64,000 nucleotides of DNA from Copromyces sp. CBS 386.78 (lineage: Eukaryota > Ascomycota > Sordariomycetes > Sordariales > Sordariaceae), in contig MU839101.1 of assembly GCA_030685235.1 (NCBI GenBank), positions 124,001 to 188,000 of the forward strand. Direction: 5' to 3'. A program made the translations under genes and the position numbers. The notes beneath the pieces were generated by a model. It had not been told where the DNA came from and did not search any database. It was given only the letters and a program-made list of their open reading frames with translations. Positions 11,364-23,544 of the stretch are shown here, piece after piece (position 1 is the first letter of the stretch; the number at the start of each line of letters is the position of its first letter).

Positions 11364-14300
11364 ATGCAAAACTATCATTACGAAACCGACCGAGCAGCGG
11401 TTGCATCGGTCGGTACTCCCTCGACCACCAAGAGCTTCTTGCCTAGACGCGTACCAAAGAGAGGGCAGACGGATGATACATCGACTACATGGCGCGGTAT
11501 CCCTCAGTCTGCCACAGCAGGTCAACTCCCGGATCCTGTGGCATATAGGCGTGCGGACAGAAGCAGTGCAACATGGACATCATCCAGTGACGATGTGGGA
11601 GGCTGCTCCGATGCCGATGAACTCCAAGATCGAGGGGACTTTGTCCGAGAGTACAACAGACTCGCAACCAAGGTTAGCTCATTTGCATCTTACACCTCAT
11701 TCATGTCTGCGAACTACTGACTAGAGGTTATAGCATGGGCTACGTCTACTTTCGCCCGACGACGATGGCCACTCGTCGGTAAGTCGCCAACACACACTCA
11801 TCGCTCTATGAACCATTTGACTAATACAATACTCGATTCAGAGAGAAACGTCCCCAAGTCCGCACAGAAGGGGATGGTTTTCCCGCACGTTTCGGCGCCA
11901 CCCGTCGGGTGCCAGCAATACCAGCTCAGCAAAATTGGGACGGTCGGAAAGAAAAGCGAGCCATAGACGGAGCATCAGCGATCTAGCATTGCAGTTGGTA
12001 CACTCAGCAAAACGGGACGTTCTCAAAGATGAAGACCTGCAATCTCTTGTCCGTTTGTGCGGCAAGAGCATGTTCTACTTGCCGTCCGAGTATGCGCCCA
12101 GCTCCTTGATCCTCCCAACATGCCTTCGCGCAACCGCCCAATATCTTGTACAACATGGTGAGACCTACATACTTCCCAGCTGGTGAGGCATTCACTGATG
12201 GCTTTACAGCTACGGAGACTCGCGGTGTCTTTAGAATCCCTGGGTCTGTTCGAGTGGTTAATGCCCTCTATGACTACTACTGCGCCGAGGGTGATCCGGA
12301 CGAGATATCGAGCACAACCCGCTGCCCAAGCCTCCCAGTCCACATCAAGGCCGGTGTTCACGACGTTTCTTCAGCATTCAAGCGTCTTCTCTCTGGTCTT
12401 CCGGGCGGCATCCTCGGATCCCTCCCATTGTTTGACACAATGGTCTCAATACAAAGTCAGTTAAATGGGGATCCTGAGGTCACGAAAACCAAGCAGACGA
12501 AGCTCCGTGCCAGACTGATTGCGCTGGCAATTGGCAGTGTTAGGTCTCAATTACGTCGCGAGCTGATATATGCAGTTTTCGGTCTCCTGTGCTTGATCGG
12601 ACGCGCTGCTGAGACGGCACCCCGCGAGGATGAATTTGGCAGACCATTGCCTACAGCAGACCTGATGGGCTACAATGCTCTAGGTGTCGTATTTGGGCCG
12701 CTTTTGGTCGGGGATCTTCTCAACTCCTACTCAATTCGAAGCTCCAGTGTTCGCCTTATATTATCCCCAGTGAGCCCACCCCCCAACAGCAAGTGGGAAA
12801 AAAAGAAGTATATGGCATCAGAGGAGGCTATTGCCCTTTGCTTTCCAGACATGGACAAAGTCCATGTTGCCAACAGCATTGCTGAGATGCTCATAACCCA
12901 TTGGCGGGAGGTTGTCAAGCAAACGAAAAGCCTCGATGTGTTGAGGGTGGTTGGGTCGGGCATTGCCGACCATTGTACTTCACGAAAGGGATCACTGCGG
13001 CCTTCTGTCTCGGAGCCATTTGTTCTACGAAAGCCACCTGAATGGCAACAGAATGGTCCGCAAACAGGCTCTTTTCAAGTATCGGAATCCCCTGTTCCTC
13101 CAAGCCCAACGCCCGAAACTCGTATGTCCATTCCCATCCAAATCCCTGTTGGTATCTTTCTGACCTGACAATAAACCAGGTGGACGAGTACCTAGCGGAG
13201 GGCTACGAGCAGACAGACCGCGACCTACACTTGTGATACCTCGACAGCGCCCAAGATCATCGCGGTCACTGTCTCGGAGTCGACTGAATACGCCAGGACC
13301 TGTGGTGTTACTGTCTCCTACCGAGGAAGAGCCGCCCGCAGGTGGCGCGTCCCTCTCGAAAAGACAATCAAAGGGCTCGATCATGTTTGCCGACGAAGCA
13401 CTGTCTCGTCAATACCGTGAGGGTCAACAATCTGATTCTGAGTATGCCGAAAGGAGACAGACAGGGTCCCCGACCAAATTGCAACCTGTCATACCAAACT
13501 CACAGACGCCCCGGACAATCAGACGTCGGGGCAGCCTGATGAAAAGCTTTACAGAAGGGCTTGATGTCCACCCATTGGTCAGCTTCCGCGATCGAAAAGG
13601 AGATAAGAGTCAAGGGGATGCGCTGGTGTCGGTCTTTGATGAGCCAATGACCAAAATCCCAACCCCGAGGAACTTCGGCTCAAGAGCAGAGGACTCAGAG
13701 CTGACTCCGAAGCCATCTGTGAGAGCCCCATCACAGGATCGTATGTCCACGAACAGTGGTAAACCAGATGCAGATGGAACGCTTCCGGATGGAAAGGCCA
13801 AAGTTAAGAGCTCGGGACACAGGCTTTCGAGGTTTCCAGGTTGGAGATGGGGAGAAAGATCTGACAAATCAACGGACCCGACTGAATCAGCTGTAGAACC
13901 TCCTAGTTACGCCGTAGCCTCATCAGGACGCTCTTCTCGCCAAAAGGGTCGACGAAGATTGTCATTTCACTTGAGAAAATCGACAACAGCGGCTTCGGCG
14001 GAGGAACGGGCAGGACAACAAGTCCTTGATTCCTCTCAAATTCCAACGGAGTGTTCAGCTGGCGCTGAGAAGACACCAAAGCCGAGTGTCAAAACTAGCC
14101 ATTATTCTGGCGGCCCTTTGAGTCACTTTGCAACATTAAGCCGGGCTACGGGCCGCATAGCTCGAACAGACCGCAGTCGAGAACCCCCCAGTAGACCGCC
14201 AACAGCACATGATCAATCGCACGCAAAATCACGGACAAGATCGTTGGCATCGAAGATACCTCGCGCACGGAAATCCGATCGGCGACAGACTCAAAGGTCT

Positions 14301-16307
14301 AGTCGGGAGTCTATTCGCCGCAGTACTATTCCCAGCAAGAGTCCTTCCGAACACACTCTTGTCTCTGTTCCTCCTGAAGTTCAACATGAAGAAGATCGGA
14401 TCAATTCTGACCAGGAGGAGCAAGTGCCGGAGTCACGACCATCGACTGTCCTGAAACATGACCGCATGACTGATTACGCACCGTCCGCTACGTCCTTTGA
14501 TGGCGATCTCCGACCACCAACAACTCCCTCAAGGCCGACATCTTACTACAGCAAGTCCTTCACCGGGAGTGCGGTGAGGGCAATGGCTGCGATGTTTGAG
14601 TCTGCTGCTGCGAAGGACAAAGACTTGAAGAGGCCTGAATTTCTCCCCATGCCTACGAAAATGACTGGCAATGTGCTTTCGCTTTATACTGTGAATCCGC
14701 CATCATCACGGAAATCACTGTCGTCGCCATTTGAAAAACCTGAAAAGGGTACCGGTGGCGTTCATACGAAAGGGCGCAGAGAACATCCAGAATCTAAAGG
14801 CAGCCCAAACAAGAGTTCCGGGCGAGGAAGTCATGATGGGGTGGATGACGAGGACGGGAGAACAACGAGTCTAGCCGCGACTTTGGGAAGGAGCTCAAAG
14901 AGCTCGAATGAGCGGGCGAACGAGCAACAGAACTACGAGCCAACTAGAGACTCTTATAGAAGGGCCGTTAAGGACCGCGCATTTGAACAGGAGGGAAACA
15001 TTCGGCTGACCCGATCAACGACCAATTCTGGCGGCCACAAAACTAAAAGCTTGTTTGGCAACGAAGCTCAATACGTACCCTTACCACAATCACCTCATAT
15101 ACTCAGACCTTGCAGCGCACCCATTGGAGCTCCAGATGCAAACCAGGGCTCCAGGGTTCCGATCGAACCCGGCACTTCGAACTAGTTGCTTGAAAGTGCT
15201 CTTCCTCAGAATCCAAGGCTTCTTTTTCAATCAACCCCAACCGTAATAACCGCCGTCGCTAGCGACATGTTGATTCTCCAAGCCCAAATTCGCCGCTTGC
15301 AAACACAACTCGACATCAAGACGGAGGAAAACGACCATCTCCGCCGCAAATTGGCAAGCTTCGGTGCAGGACAGTGTAGTCTCCCGAAAGAAGTAAGCGT
15401 ACGACGAAGCACAAGCATCAAGTTGAGCGAGCACCTGCGGCAGACGGAACGTGAGTGCAAAGCATGGCGGGAAAGAGCAGAGGCGGCGGAGATGAGAGTG
15501 GCAATTTTGGAGAGGTTGCTGAGGAGTAAGATGGATGGAAAATCATATGAGGAAGAAAAGAGTAAACAGTCGAAAGCCAAGTCGCCGCCCACTTCTCAGC
15601 ACACTTTTTCAGCAGAAGTTTACCGAAGCAGTGGACCTGTTCGAGATCGACTTCGAAAGCTGTGTGGTACGCTGGATGGTTGCTCTGAGGACGAGTCCTC
15701 TGAGGGGTTGGAAGAGACAGAAAGCCAAGAGGAAGGGACTGTAAGGTGTACTAGTGTGTGGAGCGGCGGAGAGGACGAAGGCGATGGGCTATCAGGTGAT
15801 GAAACACCAGAACAAAATGAGGACGAACGGTGTGTGTTGCAAGAGAGAGAGGTGGATGTTCAACAAACTATTGTGGGTGAAGACGATAACGATAATGATA
15901 TCCCGGAGCAAAATACAGAGTTGACAGGTTGGTATGCAAACGGCAGACATTATTATAGAACAAACGAACGGGAAGAGGAGCAACTATGTGCGAAAATAGG
16001 AAGTCATGAGCAAGATGTTTGTCATGCATTGGGAGAGGAGGATGGCAATGAGCTTGACGCCACCAGAACAACACTTGAAACAGGGTTGGCCGGATCCTCT
16101 AACATCAACTTTTTCGGGTGGAAGACATGCGAAGATCCCGAAGAGGGCGTGACGTTGGATGAGACGGAGGAAGAGACAATGGCACTCATGGGTAAGTGTA
16201 TTACAGGGAATGATGAAAATGGGGAGGAAGAGGAGGGAGAGAAGGGAGAGCGTGACAAGCATCGACTTGTGGACGTAACGGAGCATGCGGAGATGCGGAT
16301 TGAGTAG
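11364..16307 (+). CDS. RhoGAP-domain protein with long disordered tail and coiled coil
   Basis: GTPase-activating protein for a Rho-family GTPase, probably acting in polarity or actin control. Exons: 11364-11672, 11734-11778, 11842-12157, 12210-13121, 13180-about 15155, about 15210-16307; this keeps one frame of 1551 residues. The GAP domain follows a basic Ser/Arg-rich stretch. It has LPTCLRATAQYL, then ETRGVFRIPGS with the presumed catalytic Arg finger near residue 232, and a helical region through about 440. A long Ser/Arg/Pro-rich disordered region follows. The end is a predicted coiled coil (about 1206-1295: LILQAQIRRLQTQLD, RECKAWRERAEAAEMRV) and a very acidic tail. An in-frame TAG stands at 15183-15185. 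I infer a 54-nt intron (15156-15209, GTTCCG...CAG, both edges phase 0) that removes it. Otherwise the protein ends there at 1195 residues and the tail is separate (first ATG 15267). RhoGAP call firm; last junction uncertain. Confidence 0.82.
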
Positions 16308-16831
16308 GCTACGCAGAGATATAGGGAGTTTATCGGGGACATGCTGTTAGAAGTTGTATGTCAGCTACATTGTTTACTGATTTCCCTTTTTGGACGGATG
16401 GTGAAAGGGGGTCAATGATAGGAAAGCTGAGAATACCTTGGGATAAGTGTACCAGGCCACGATACATGTTTAGGTTGAGATAGTTACACGTCTGGCTGTT
16501 CTATAGGCTTTAGTCAACATAAATTGGACTGCATAATCGTCTTACTTTACCGCATTTATTAACGTTCATGGCTTGTATTTGTACATTGATTAGGCGTTTT
16601 CCGCGCCCTTTTGGTCTACTCATGTCTGATATAACTATAGTACAATACAAGGCAGCTTCACGCACCGGCAAAGACCATCCCACTGCCACGCCACGAGTCG
16701 TCGTCTCGGCCGTCGTAACGTGACGAATACCGCTCTCCACGACAACAGCATCAACAAGAGGACAACACTGCTGACCACAACGCTCGCATCTGCACCTACT
16801 ACACCCACATCCATACTCAAACGCTCGCTTT
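16308..16831. other. Convergent intergenic (3' UTRs)
   Basis: Some 520 bases between the 3' ends of the RhoGAP gene (+) and the mL38 gene (-). No gene or repeat was recognised; probably two 3' UTRs. Confidence 0.6.
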
Positions 16832-18313
16832 TTACGCAATGCGCTTGACGTACTTCCACAAGCTCTTGTACTTGGGCTTCTGCCTCTTGGCTTCCCAGCC
16901 CCTGGCCTTGCGGGGCGGCTTGAGCGAGGCGAACTTCTGGCGCTTGAACTCGACCTCGGCGCCGGGGATGCCGTGCCTCTCCATGACCTCGGCGGTGCCC
17001 TCGTCCCACTCGGAACGGAACAGGTTGAAGCCGACGGGCTCGAGGTCAAACTTTTCGCGGAAGCCCTTGAGCGAGAAGTTCTCGCGGTTCTCCAAATGCT
17101 TCTTCAGCGCCTCGCCGTCGATCTTGGCGCCGGGCTTCTGCTCCAGCACGAAGACGTTGAGGCGGTGATAAGGCGAACCTTTCTGCGCAAAGGGAGGAAG
17201 CCAGGGCTTGCCGACGTCACCCTCGACGCGGTCGCCGACGCTGCGCAGCGACAAAACCGTCTTCGACGGGTCCCAGGGAATGTTGGAAGCAAGGAAGTGG
17301 CACCGGCGCGAGAACTTGTCGTGATCGACGTCGGGCACGTCCGAGTCGACGACCACCACGGTCAGCAGGCGCTCGCCCTTGTCGAAGACTTGCATGCGGA
17401 GTGTCGGGGCGACCTCGGTCACGCGAGAGTCGAGGATCGCGCCGGGGGAGACTTGGTAGCCACGGAAGGAAAGCTTGACGTCCATGGATGGGCCGAAAGA
17501 GGGCAGCAGATCGGGGACGACGTGGAACTGCGAGATACGCTGCGCGATGATCTTGTAGTCCATGGAACGCCAGCGGCGCTCGGCGAGGAAACGGTAGACG
17601 GGCTTGGTCATGTCACCTGTTTGGAAAGTAAGAGGAATATGTTAGTTAACTGAGCTGGACATTGCGAAAGGAGGGTGTAGTGCAGTGCAGTGCAGTGCAG
17701 GGAAAGTTATCTGAAAAGGTAAATACGAACCCCTGCCATCCTCGAAGCGCCTCTTCACCTCGGGGTCGTTGATGTCGGCCAGAATCTTGAGCTCCTCAAC
17801 GTAGTTCCTCAGGCTCTTGATCCGTGTCTGCTTGGCGGCCTCGCCGCCCTCAAATTCGCTGGCATCCCGCGCCTCGATCAGCTTGATCTTCTCCGTCTCC
17901 TTGACAATCTGGGCAATCTTGGCCGCGCGGTCCTGCTGCAAGATCTTGCGCGCCTCCTGGAAGCACTGGTACGGCAGCTGCTCGAAGGGGAGGTTGCCGG
18001 TCGTGGCCAGGGCGGCCCTTCTCCTTCGCGACCCGAGCTCTGGTCCTCCAACTACTGTGTCTGCTACTCCCGCCGACTTAGCCTCGGTGGCCGAAGGAGG
18101 AGGGGGTGGTGGTGTTGTGGTGGAATCGGCAGAAGGGGTGGCGGCGCTGGTGGTGGTGGTGGTGGTGGCGCCTTCGTCTTTGCGCATCGGGGTCGAGGAA
18201 AAGGGCCGAACGGCGGCGGCGGCGACGGACCGGGTCGAACATGTCGCAGCGCCGGGGCCGGCTTGCCGGAGACAGCGGACGAGTGGCCGCGCGACCTGCT
18301 GACACGTCGACAT
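16832..18313 (-). CDS. mrpl35: Mitochondrial ribosomal protein mL38 (MRPL35-type)
   Basis: Structural protein of the mitochondrial large ribosomal subunit with a PEBP-like fold. Two exons on the minus strand: 18313-17731 and 17616-16832, giving 455 residues. The intron begins GTTCGT and ends AAACAG; it contains four tandem TGCAG units (17681-17700). The N-terminus from [17 protein letters not shown] to [14 protein letters not shown] is Arg/Ser/Ala-rich without acids, a clear mitochondrial targeting sequence. A Thr/Pro-rich linker and a charged helical segment (about 100-190) follow. The second exon carries the conserved body: [20 protein letters not shown], a PEBP-like part ([35 protein letters not shown]), and a basic C-terminus ending WKYVKRIA. 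The ATG at 18313 was chosen because it starts the targeting peptide; an in-frame ATG at 18400 would bury it. Divergent with the uL4m gene. Confidence 0.9.
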
Positions 18314-19008
18314 GGCGGGTGGGAATATGTGTGCAGGCGGGCCGGAGGAGAGGATATTCGGAGGATGTGCGGGATCGCTCTCGATCGAGAGGAGCTGCAC
18401 TCAAGGTCGGGTTCGTCGACGGGGAGGATGGGGTCGAGGACGGGGACGGGGACGGAGGGTTCGTGGTCCTTCAATTGCTGCAGCCCACTCGGACTCGGAC
18501 CAGACACAGACTCGAACTGCGGCCAAAATTTCGTGGACCCCGGGCCGGCAGCACAGTGCGTGAATTGGAGGTACCTATGGTGGGGGTTGCAGCTAGCTGG
18601 CAGTCAACGCGAGAAGCTCGCCAGGTACCTGTACCGCAGCACTGCTTCGCACTGTACGTGCACGTTGCACCCGACTCCAGATCTTTTTTCTCCAGACTCC
18701 CCTCGTCGGCCGAATCGATGCGACTTGACTGGGAGGACCGGCGCCCGCGACGACCATCGTACATCCTGTCAGAGCCCCGTCTCGGTCCCGTTCCGTTGTC
18801 CCTCCCTCGCCCCGAAGCGCGCTCCACGTTTCCGTACCGCACAGTCCGTACCGCACAGGCCCGTGGTTGCTCGTCTCTCTCTCTTTTCCTTCCGCAAACA
18901 ACTGCCCCAAGCACCACCACGCCGACCTCCACCACACCCGGTCACCACCCGCAATCCGAGTTGCATTGACTTGTAACTCCCGTCGCCTTGCCATATCACA
19001 ACGCCGCC
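18314..19008. promoter_or_regulatory. Shared divergent promoter of two mitoribosomal genes
   Basis: This 695-bp GC-rich region separates the start codons of mL38 (leftward) and uL4m (rightward). It must carry both promoters and 5' leaders. The arrangement suggests co-expression of two subunits of the same particle. No TATA box stands out. The open frames crossing it look like composition-driven shadows. Direct evidence is only the geometry; function is inferred. Confidence 0.6.
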
Positions 19009-20136
19009 ATGGCCGGCAAGGGTCTCAAGAGCCTCAATGAGGCCATGAAGGCGCTGAGCATTGCTTCGCAGCCATGCAGGGCACTGCCGGTTCGTCTTCT
19101 ACCTCCGCCGTCTTGCTACTTGTCCGCCGACGACTTTCGCTCACCAGTACAAATCATGTCCCACTAGATGCGCCAATCCTCTATTCTTTCCTCCAGACGG
19201 TCGATGGCCTCAGTAACCACCCCTCCCTCCGCCAACATCACAAGATCGGTCTCGGAACCATGGCAACCCAGTATGAGCACCAACACGACTGCCAACCTCG
19301 ACAACATCGCCCGCGCCGGAAAGGTACTAACCCAGGACTCAGTCACCAACGTTCCTGTTACTGTCTATTCCTTCCCCGAACTCGAGCCGCGCTCCCTCGA
19401 ATCCTACTCAGCCCGCCACCTCCACCTCCCGCTGCGTCGCGATATCCTCCATTTGGCCGTCATTTACGAGGGTGACTCGACACGACTGGGCATGGCGTCC
19501 TCCAAGACTCGCTACGAAGTTCATGGTTCGCACAAGAAGATGATCGCACAGAAGGGTACCGGTCACGCCCGCCGTGGTACCAAGCAGTCACCTCTGCAGA
19601 AGGGTGGTGGAAAGTCCTTTGGCCCCAAGCCTCGCGACTTCAGCACGAAGCTTAACAAGAAGGTCTACGATCTGGCCTGGCGCACCGCGCTATCCTACCG
19701 CTACAAGCGCGGCGAGCTCATCGTCACCGAGGACGGCCTCGACCTCCCGCTCCCCGACGACTTCCTTTGGCTTGCCGGCGGCGGTAAGCTCAGCCGCGAG
19801 CTTGAGGACGCCTACGTCCGCAAGTGGGTTCACGAGTTCATGACCGGCTTGAACTGGGGCAAGGAGGCTGGCCGGACGACCTTCATCACGGGCGACAAGC
19901 GCCCCAACCTCTTCACCGGATTCGAGTTGGCCGGTGCCGAGGGTCGCGCTTTGGAGTTGTGGGACGTCGATGTCAAGGACCTCTTGGAGACGGGCAGGAT
20001 AGTGATCGAGCGCAGCGCACTCAAGGAGATGATCAAGGACCACCAGAGCGACCTTGTCACTCGTGTAGCAGTCCAGGGGCTCCGCCAAAAGGGACCCAAG
20101 CTTGGTGAGGTGCTCGTTAGGGCGCCGAGATACTAG
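19009..20136 (+). CDS. yml6: Mitochondrial ribosomal protein uL4m
   Basis: Mitochondrial large-subunit ribosomal protein of the universal L4 family (yeast Yml6), which lines the peptide exit tunnel. Two exons, 19009-19089 and 19168-20136, give 349 residues. The intron is 78 nt with donor GTTCGT and acceptor CACTAG, phase 0. Exon 1 (MAGKGLKSLNEAMKALSIAS) with the start of exon 2 (MRQSSILSSRRSMAS) makes a basic amphipathic presequence. The L4 core contains GTGHARRGTKQSPLQKGGGK, the Gly/Arg/Lys-rich tunnel loop of bacterial-type L4, then FGPKPRDFSTKLNKKV. The C-terminal part has TGRIVIERSALKEMIKDH. An ATG at 19168 could start the protein if exon 1 were wrong, but ATG plus in-phase splice sites favour the two-exon model. 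The gene pairs divergently with mL38. Confidence 0.92.
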
Positions 20137-23100
20137 ACAGAGATGAGAAGAGACGAAGCGAATGCGTGTGTGCAACCACCGGCAACACTCTTGTACCATA
20201 TGAATCGCGCAAGGAGGGCGGACTGAAGAGAACGGTTCGGCCAGCACGATCAGTGTAATATTCATGTTCCCTTGTATGATGTACCTATGCGAGTTTCCTT
20301 TATAATTTGGAAGCAATGGGCGTATCTTGCTAGTGGGCTTATCTGGTGGATGACCTCAGTTGTAACTGCAACCGTCAAGGCAGTAAAACCGAACCTTGCC
20401 TGTTGGGAGGAGCATTGTGAGTTTGTGACAGCTCGTCCCTATGGTGATGTGAATGACATGCAACTATAAAAAGAAATGAGAATATGCAATAGGAACAGGG
20501 TTGAGTAATTGTCTGTGACTGTGACTGCTCATGCGCAACTGCCATTGCTTGCAGTGAAATGGCACTGCAGTATTCGATTCACCGAGCAATGACTGGGCAG
20601 TGACAGTCATCGTCGGCGTGTCGCCTCACCAACAACAAAGGAGACAAGTTGCAGCCAACTGCCTAGGCAGCCTGGCTGGAGCCTGGCAGTCCCGTTGTCG
20701 GCCCGCCATGAAATTCTTCCCGGAATTTGCACTGGTGCACGGACCAAGGGTCAGGGCCCTCCCCGCGCATATTTAACCAAGCCAGCCCTTCCCAGAATCT
20801 TTCAACTTTTCCTTTCTCCTTCTTTTTTTTCTCCATCCAAGTGCAGGGGTTTTACGCGTATCAGTGAGGATTCGTCCGAGATCGCGTTTTTGCTAGTTGA
20901 AAACTACATACCTGACCGCTCTCAGTTGGCTTCGGCTGGCTGGGGAATTTTTGGAAACCTACAAATCCTATTCTTCGGACTGGAGATTTTTTTCTTCTTG
21001 AAAAAACCTTTTCTCTTTATCTTTCATTGCATACGGTTCCCTATTTTAGGGGGCCGTGGTGAGGAAGGAATATCATGAATGATGCATGACGTTGCGAGTT
21101 GGGTAATTCTGCTTGACTTGTAGGTGAGGGCTGAAGAGGGAAGATTTGACGAGCCGTGTCGATGCGACATGTGTCAACAACGCGGGGTTATTTGGGATCG
21201 TGATGCAGTCTCGCGGGCAGTTGTGGTGGTGTGAAAGTCATGTTTCGCATTGCCATGGTTTTGTTTCGCTGTCAACTGGACGCGGTCTGTCTTGAATGGG
21301 AAAACCTCACTTTGCAAGCCTGGTCCATGAGTGTCCGGAAATTCAATATGTCTACGCGTCCTTGGATTCAGCCGCCATTTGTAAATTGTCGTGATATTGC
21401 CGTTACCAAAATTGCGCTGTGTTATATGGATTCGGCCTTGTATCAAGTTCACCCCAAGCGTGCACATATCTTGCATTCGTGTATCCAGAGATCCCTTCAG
21501 CTCGCTTGCCTCGCCCACTCGCCCACTCGCCAAACGACAAAAGGTCGATCTAGTAGACAAAGACAAAGCCTTTATCTGGATTATTCCATTGCCTCCGACA
21601 TCACCACTCATGACATGACGTCGAAGGGTCCGAATATCGTTCAAGCTTTGGAGCGACGATCTTGCGCATCAACATGCGACACCTGACTTCACTGCAACGA
21701 AACGAGTGCGTGGCCGGCCGGGGCTGGCCGCTCCGGTCCTCGTTCCCCACACGGACCCCGGCACCACCACCAGGCTACCGTACACGATACCTAGGTACAG
21801 ATTAATGCTGGTTTGTTTGTTAGCGCGAGACTCGCAACCTCTTCAGACCAGGGAGAAGACGAGGGATTCTGGCGCTCCTATTGGACCAAACCACTCCAAG
21901 ACCCAGCCAAGAACAACGATTGATCGTGTCCCGCACCCGTCCATTCCTAGCGGGCAATAACGAACCAAATGCTTTTTCAGGCCAGAAGTCCCGGCTAGCC
22001 AGCTTGAAAGTGGTGAAAGTGCCCTCTGAAGTACCGAGCTAACGAACAAACCAAGGGTGATGTGTACCTATGGCATGTCGAGTCAACAATGGCGGCATGG
22101 AGGACGAGTCGTGAAATGTTGATAGTAGTTCAGGGTCCAAATCGGCACCTCATTGCTGTCCAATCCTGTCACTCGTTCTCCTGGTTAATGCTCCTTGTTT
22201 GCGTACTCTAATCAAATTGGCAGTTACTGGTCTCAGAGCTCTCTCGCTTCAATGCAAAACATATTCCCCTGGCATTCTCAGAGGGACGAACCAATGTCAA
22301 GGGATGATGGCTGTTTGGATAAGAGACCGCTCCTAGACCTTTCCGCGATACCTCTCTGACACCCATCCCAGATCGCAAGATCGAAGTCAGCATGTCTTGC
22401 AGCAGAGTTGGCCGTCAGCATCAGCAGCGGAGATACATTGTGATATCGGTGGGAGAATAGAGAAAGGAAGTGGGAATGCCGATTGGCCGGCGCGACGATT
22501 TCCAGATGCCAAGACCAAGAAAGTGTGAAGGCTGGAAGGTCGGCCCACCACAACGTTGTTGAAGTGTCGGGGGCCCGTGGGCAAGAACTTGAAGAGACTT
22601 TCGACGCTGGTAGAGTTTTCGCTCCACTCAGCTGGCCAGCTACGCCGTCAGATTGGTCAGCTTCGGTCACCGGCCGTGTCAGGTTACGGATGGTTACTGT
22701 AAAATTGTATGATACGCCGGCCGCGTGACACAGTGCACCGCTGAAAACTGGAGCTGGAGGTGCGTCGCGCTGCTGGCTGGCGAATGGCCCTGCAAGTCCC
22801 GGCCGTCGTTGGCTGAAAGGCCAGGGCCGTCCAACTCTGCCTTCCACTCCCGCTCGCCTCCTCCAAGTCCAAGGCGGCGCCCTGTCTTTGTTCACTCCAG
22901 CATCATCAACCGAACACCAAAACCCATCACCACCGACCGACAATCAAACCTGTCGCCTAACCCATCCAGCATCGCCGAGCGCCGCCACGAGGCCCGCGAT
23001 CACCGAGACGCCATTCGAGTCGATTCATTTCCGACTCTGAATTTCGATTTTTCCCCGGGTTATCTGTCGACCGCCTATCTGGATTGATTGAGTTGGAACT

Positions 23101-23544
23101 TGCAGTTGGGGGAGTTGCACGCGGGCGGAGAGCGAAAGCTTCTGCGACAGTCGCCGGCAGTTTACGCTCGCGACTCGACACGGCGAAAACACTCTTCCCC
23201 CTTCGACGAGCGCCCGCTTTCAGGCCTCCCTCTTGGACACCGCTGTCTCGTCACCATCGGGCTTCGTCGGCCGATTATCAGCATCGCGTCACATCCGCTT
23301 CACGAGCGTCGGAGCGTGACACCACCACCTGCTGTTAGGGAGCGGTGAAATCTCGTTGTTGTTTGTCTGAAAGACAGAACCGACGTAGGCATCTCTTTGT
23401 TGTCGCCGGACCGCCAGTTTTCTGCAGCGGACAAGACAGAGAGACAATCGCTTTCGCGCCAAGGATCCTGGTCGTTTATCCATCGTTGTTCGGTCGCCTC
23501 ACTCAACGTCTTCAACGACTCCACCAATTTGCCATCATTGAAAA
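20137..23544. other. Intergenic region upstream of Med19
   Basis: About 3.4 kb without a recognisable gene. A TATTTAA followed by a pyrimidine-rich tract near 20770-20850 looks promoter-like, but the frames after it are short and unconserved in appearance. The last few hundred bases before 23545 are likely the Med19 promoter and leader. A non-coding transcript is possible but cannot be shown from sequence. Confidence 0.5.

Noticed and set aside
15183..15188. Programmed stop-codon readthrough at TAG TTG
   Set aside because: The known efficient fungal readthrough context is TGA followed by CTA; TAG TTG does not fit, and an in-frame intron explains the stop more simply.
18106..18969. 287-codon plus-strand frame over the mL38 exon and divergent promoter
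   Set aside because: It is antisense to a well-supported mitochondrial protein exon with poly-Thr/Pro codons and reads as Trp/Arg-rich; a shadow frame.
20695..21078. 127-codon plus-strand frame after a TATTTAA and pyrimidine tract
   Set aside because: It begins at a non-ATG codon, is Phe-rich low complexity and matches nothing known; the promoter-like look alone is not enough.
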